From assembly GCA_025093555.1 (NCBI GenBank), contig JAIWNF010000030.1:310001-374000 (forward strand): a stretch of DNA of 64,000 nucleotides, in the 5' to 3' direction. Position 1 is the first letter of the stretch. Each line of letters opens with the position of its first letter. Origin of the DNA: Circinella umbellata (lineage: Eukaryota; Mucoromycota; Mucoromycetes; Mucorales; Lichtheimiaceae). Under the pieces are notes generated by a model, which ran no database searches, was not told where the DNA came from, and was given only the letters and a program-made list of their open reading frames with translations. Positions 60,480-64,000 of this stretch are shown in pieces. The position numbers were made by a program, and so were the translations under genes.

Positions 60480-62200
60480 TCTCAATACTCCTTAAACGCG
60501 TATTTATCAAAATTTTCAGATGAGGGACATGTTTCTTTTTTAAATGTATCGTCAAGTACAGCGGTATTATTAGATGCTGAAAATAATAGTTCTGAAAGAA
60601 CCCAACCCGCTTCTGAAAGCAAAATCATTGAACTATTGCCACATAGCTTACTGCTTTTTGTTTTGATGAACACTAAGATATCAGACTGGCATTGATAAAG
60701 AAAAAGAAATATCTCAAATACGTACCAAAGGCGGTATTTTGGTTGATAACCGATAACTGAAAAATGTAAAATGGTTTGCTTATTTTTGTTTCTTTAGTTT
60801 TTATAACAAATAATAGTTCTTTATTCATTTTTTACTAAAGCATAAAATATTTTTGACTATAGAAATCATTTTACTTATTATTTCTTGACCTTCTTATACC
60901 GATCCCTCGTCAGAATAGCAGATAAAATCAAAAGCAAGATTGATTGTTTTTGCATCAGTGCTGCGCGCCTGCAGCACAGAATATCAGATAGTTCTCTCTG
61001 AGAAGTCAGGGATAATCAAAGATACACACAACCAGTTGAAAAGTTAGTCTGTCTATTTAGCAGATGAAGGTGGATCCTTCTGAAATCTCTTGTAGCTTAA
61101 TGGGGAAAACGAGCTTGTTGTCACAAAGACCAACCCACCTTTAAAAATCTACATCTACCATGGCTCAAACATAGCACTCAATGAAACGTCTTTTGCAGAT
61201 ATTGATGTTATTATTACACCGAAATAGTTCCGTCTGTGATGATGTGACAAAAAAAGAAGATAAACGAGGCCCTTTCGGTGGATTAAAATTTCATCGTGTT
61301 GTCCTAGATGAAGCACATTTAATCCAAAGACGTCGATGTCTTGTCTCACAAGCTTGCAATAGAATTATTAATAGTATAGAGGCCACGTAAGTAATTTTGG
61401 CAAATCTATATTGATAACGGAAAACTGGGGCAATGTACTGACAGTAAATATATTTAATATTATATTATTAGATTTCCATTGATCGGTATTTTACGTCTTG
61501 CAATCATACCACGAATTCGAAAATTTTTATATGTAATGAAATTTCAAAACCATTTGATAATGGGAGGGTGATTAATATATTGTACGTAAAGACCTTTTTG
61601 TTATGTTTTTTTTTGAATAGTTGCGATCATAAATAATTCGTAATTTTTTTTACCACTCATTACCGGGTTTGGCTTATTAGATTTTACAAAAGGTTCATGC
61701 GCTACTTCAGTCATATTCATTTAGACGTCTCGAGAATACAAAGGTTAATGGTCGACCCGTTATAAAGAGTCTTGCGCAAAAAATCATTTTTCACTTGCAT
61801 TGTTTTGATATCTGACGAACAGTATAATCAACAAGACTACACAAGCTCGTTTAGATAAGTATATCAAGGAAGGAAGCGTAGTAAAGAAAAAAGGATCTTC
61901 GGTAAGTTACTTTTAAACGGTCTCATTAACTACTAAATTTGTCTGGTGAGCAAAACGACTACTATGAAATTCAAGACAGTTGGTCTAAATATATAATGAA
62001 TGGTAAAATATAGGTTTTCGATTTGTTGGGGAGGTTTACGGCAAGCTTGCCTTCGCCCGAGTTTGGTGAGTATCACGATTTTGATGATGATACGTAGATA
62101 TCCAGGTGGTGCTCACAAATGAAATGATTAAGACTGTGGCAAACTGGTTTATTCATGAAGATACCGATCCCCGTTAAGTAAAGGTAACCTGAAGGCATTG
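60480..62200 (+). pseudogene. Third, diverged copy of the SNF2/Rad5-type translocase
   Basis: Fragments in order: NVSSSTAVLLDAENNSSERT with ELLPHSLLLF near 60540-60660; KEKEISQIRTKGGILVDN near 60700-60750 (Walker A region, GLGK lost); ELVVTKTNPPLKIYIYHGSN near 61110-61170; KRGPFGGLKFHRVVLDEAHL at 61261-61321 (motif II kept); then, without the Merlin insertion, KVHALLQSYSFRRLENTKVN from 61690 and FDLLGRF near 62015-62040. Many stops and frameshifts. No RING region is recognisable beyond 62200. It is a tandem older paralogue that serves as an outgroup for the palindrome history. Confidence 0.7.
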
Positions 62201-62678
62201 TTCGTCTATGTTTATATGTCATTGTCAACAAAATTCTTTTAATGTCTGATTTTTAATACGTACATACGTACCTATAGACTATTTTTATATAGAGCAGTAT
62301 TTCATTCAGAAAATTTCACAGCGTAGCAAAAAATAATAATAACTTTTAATATTGACTTATCAACTCGCATGTTATGTCGTCAGATGGATACAAAAACTTG
62401 ACTGTGTTATCAAGTATCGATGTAAGATACTGTAAAGAGGTGTAGGGTCAATATACTAGAATATTATACATGTGTTTAGTTTGCTGAAATCTGATACACT
62501 ATGACTCATCAATATAAAACGCTATACATTGGATCGTGGCATTTGGTTACTCTGTCGTGAAATCAAGTGCATAAACATCAGCAACGGATAAATAAAGACG
62601 CATTATAATAGTTTAGAGGACGCGTCCCCAAGAGAATATCTGTACAACAATACTTTCTCTTTTTTTTTCCTCAATATT
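62201..62678. other. Spacer and promoter of the sulfurtransferase gene
   Basis: No gene recognised. The last 60 bp are T/C-rich (TACTTTCTCTTTTTTTTTCC) followed directly by the initiator region, like other leaders in this window. Confidence 0.45.
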
Positions 62679-64000
62679 ATGTTTCTTCAACATTCCGTCC
62701 GAGGTCTTGCTACCAAACGTTTTTTTACGCAAGGTAATATAAGACAAAAAAAACAGAATCTTTTTTTTATTATTATCATTATTAAACGACACTCTTTTTC
62801 CGCTGTAAACTTTATTACTATTTGTTTCCATAATTATTAAATAAATAAAATAGGAATGTCTCAATCACGTAATTTTAAAAGTCTTGTATCAACAAGCGAA
62901 TTAGCATCATCACTCGATAAAGTTAAAGTATTAGATGGTTCGTGGCATATGCCCAATGCCAATCGCGATGCTTATCAAGAATATGTTCAACAACACATTC
63001 CAGGTGCACGTTTCTTTGGCATTGACGAAATTAAGGATACAACTGTGGACTTACCTCATATGCTTCCCACACCCGAAGTATTTGCTGAAGCTGTTGGTAC
63101 ATTTCTTTTCTTTTTATTTTTCTTATATCATCAGAGCAAAAGATAGTATTGGCATATGCTGATATGGTGTGACCTTTATCATATATTTTGTATAATAAAA
63201 AGGTCGACTCGGTATTAGTGAAAAGGATCAAGTCGTTGTTTATGATTCTGTTGGTATTTTCTCAGCTACTCGAGTTTACTGGACCTTCAAGGTAATGAAT
63301 CCAAATAACATTTATTATCGATTTCGCGAGCTATTAATGAAGAAAAAATCTAACCTCCTAATTTTGCTAGGTTTTTGGTCATCAAAATGTATCCGTATTA
63401 AATGGTGGATTGGCCAAATGGATCAAAGAAGGTCGTGCCACAGAGACAGGTGCTCCCAAAATCACACACACTCATTACACTGTACCTACTTTGAATAAAC
63501 AACTTGTACGTGATTATAACCAAGTTCTTGAAAACGCACGTCAAGATGGAAAATTAGCACAAGTTTTAGATGCACGACCCAATCCACGTTTTACAGGTGA
63601 AGCTCCTGAACCCCGACCTGGTTTGAGTTCGGGTCATATGCCTGGATCGATCAGTGTTCCTTTTAATGTTGTGATTGAAGATGGTCAATTATTGGATTCA
63701 GAAAAGTTACGTGGTGTGTTTGAGTCTCGTGGTGTCGATCTTGACAAAGAAATTGTTGCTAGCTGTGGTAGGTCTTTTTTTTAGGAGGATATGGATATGT
63801 AAAAAAGAGAGCATATTTACTTTTGGAAGAAATAAGAGACATATGAGAAGTTTGAGGGAGATGGACTCATGTAAGAAAAAATTTTACCTATACAGGAAGC
63901 GGTATTACTGCATCAACATTATACTTTGCATTGGAACAAGCTGGAGCAAAAAATATTGCCGTTTATGATGGAAGCTGGACTGAATATGCCGACAAAAAGG
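62679..64000 (+). CDS. Mercaptopyruvate/thiosulfate sulfurtransferase (tandem rhodanese), runs off window
   Basis: Five exons visible: 62679-62733, 62854-63096, 63203-63291, 63371-63767 and 63896 to beyond 64000. Exon 1 encodes MFLQHSVRGLATKRFFTQ, an Arg-rich amphipathic mitochondrial presequence, spliced in frame to GMSQSRNFKSLVST. An internal ATG at 62856 could give a cytosolic form. The first rhodanese domain has VLDGSWHMPNANRD, HIPGARFFGIDEI and VVVYDSVGIFSATRVYWTFK with FGHQNVSVLNGGLAKW. The second has QVLDARPNPRFTGEAPEPRP, GHMPGSISVPFN and the active-site loop CGSGITA across the last junction. The CGSG loop is typical of mercaptopyruvate sulfurtransferase (Tum1/MPST) rather than rhodanese CRKG. 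It transfers sulfur from 3-mercaptopyruvate, supporting tRNA thiolation and H2S production. The end is cut by the window. Confidence 0.93.

Overview
This is a nuclear fungal window, most likely from an early-diverging filamentous fungus of the Mucorales (Rhizopus/Mucor type). The evidence is strong A+T bias, many short GT-AG introns (50-150 bp), long T/C-rich leaders and A/T-rich homopolymers, eukaryotic gene content, and repeat families that I associate from memory with Mucorales genomes. No bacterial operons, rRNA, tRNA or CRISPR arrays were recognised. Splice sites were read by eye. Every intact gene model given here closes in frame across all its junctions, which is good internal support.

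Conserved single-copy genes form two gene-rich blocks plus genes at both edges: a MARVEL-type four-TM protein (82-1467, -); an F-box/LRR protein (13230-15188, +); a 2-oxoglutarate/Fe(II) oxygenase (16191-17851, +); a RhoGEF-BAR-SH3 protein (18953-22806, +); a cytochrome P450 (23513-25525, -); the RNA polymerase II subunit Rpb4 (26158-27076, +); a GT32 glycosyltransferase fused to a LamG-like domain (27393-29607, -); an ATF/CREB-type bZIP factor (41583-43206, +); a pyruvate-dehydrogenase-kinase-like protein lacking the usual ATP-site residues (44357-46353, +); the splicing factor PHF5A/Rds3 (46905-47530, -); and a mitochondrial mercaptopyruvate sulfurtransferase that runs off the right edge (62679-64000, +).

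The blocks are separated by transposon-rich DNA. 3420-6100 is a decayed multi-exon repeat gene. 6369-11646 is a CACTA/Plavaka-like DNA transposon with a Tnp2 transposase (in-frame stop near its end) and an apparently intact coiled-coil accessory protein. 30.6-39 kb is a nested mosaic: two inverted, decayed copies of one dispersed gene family, one next to a PIF/Harbinger deletion derivative (33080-34733, TTA target duplication) and the other split by a 1.3-kb element with terminal inverted repeats; a GC-rich hairpin cluster and an LTR-like segment also lie here.

The most striking structure is at 48.7-60.1 kb: a near-perfect palindrome with about 5-kb arms around a 1.3-kb spacer. Each arm carries the same dead Merlin/IS1595-like transposase and the C-terminal half (RING plus helicase C domain) of a SNF2/Rad5-type translocase pseudogene. 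The spacer holds the N-terminal half of that gene, and a diverged third copy without the Merlin insertion follows at 60.5-62.2 kb. The arms differ by a single 1-bp indel over more than 4 kb that I could compare, but diverge at their outer edges, as expected for an old inverted repeat kept identical by gene conversion (or for an assembly fold-back, which must be excluded).
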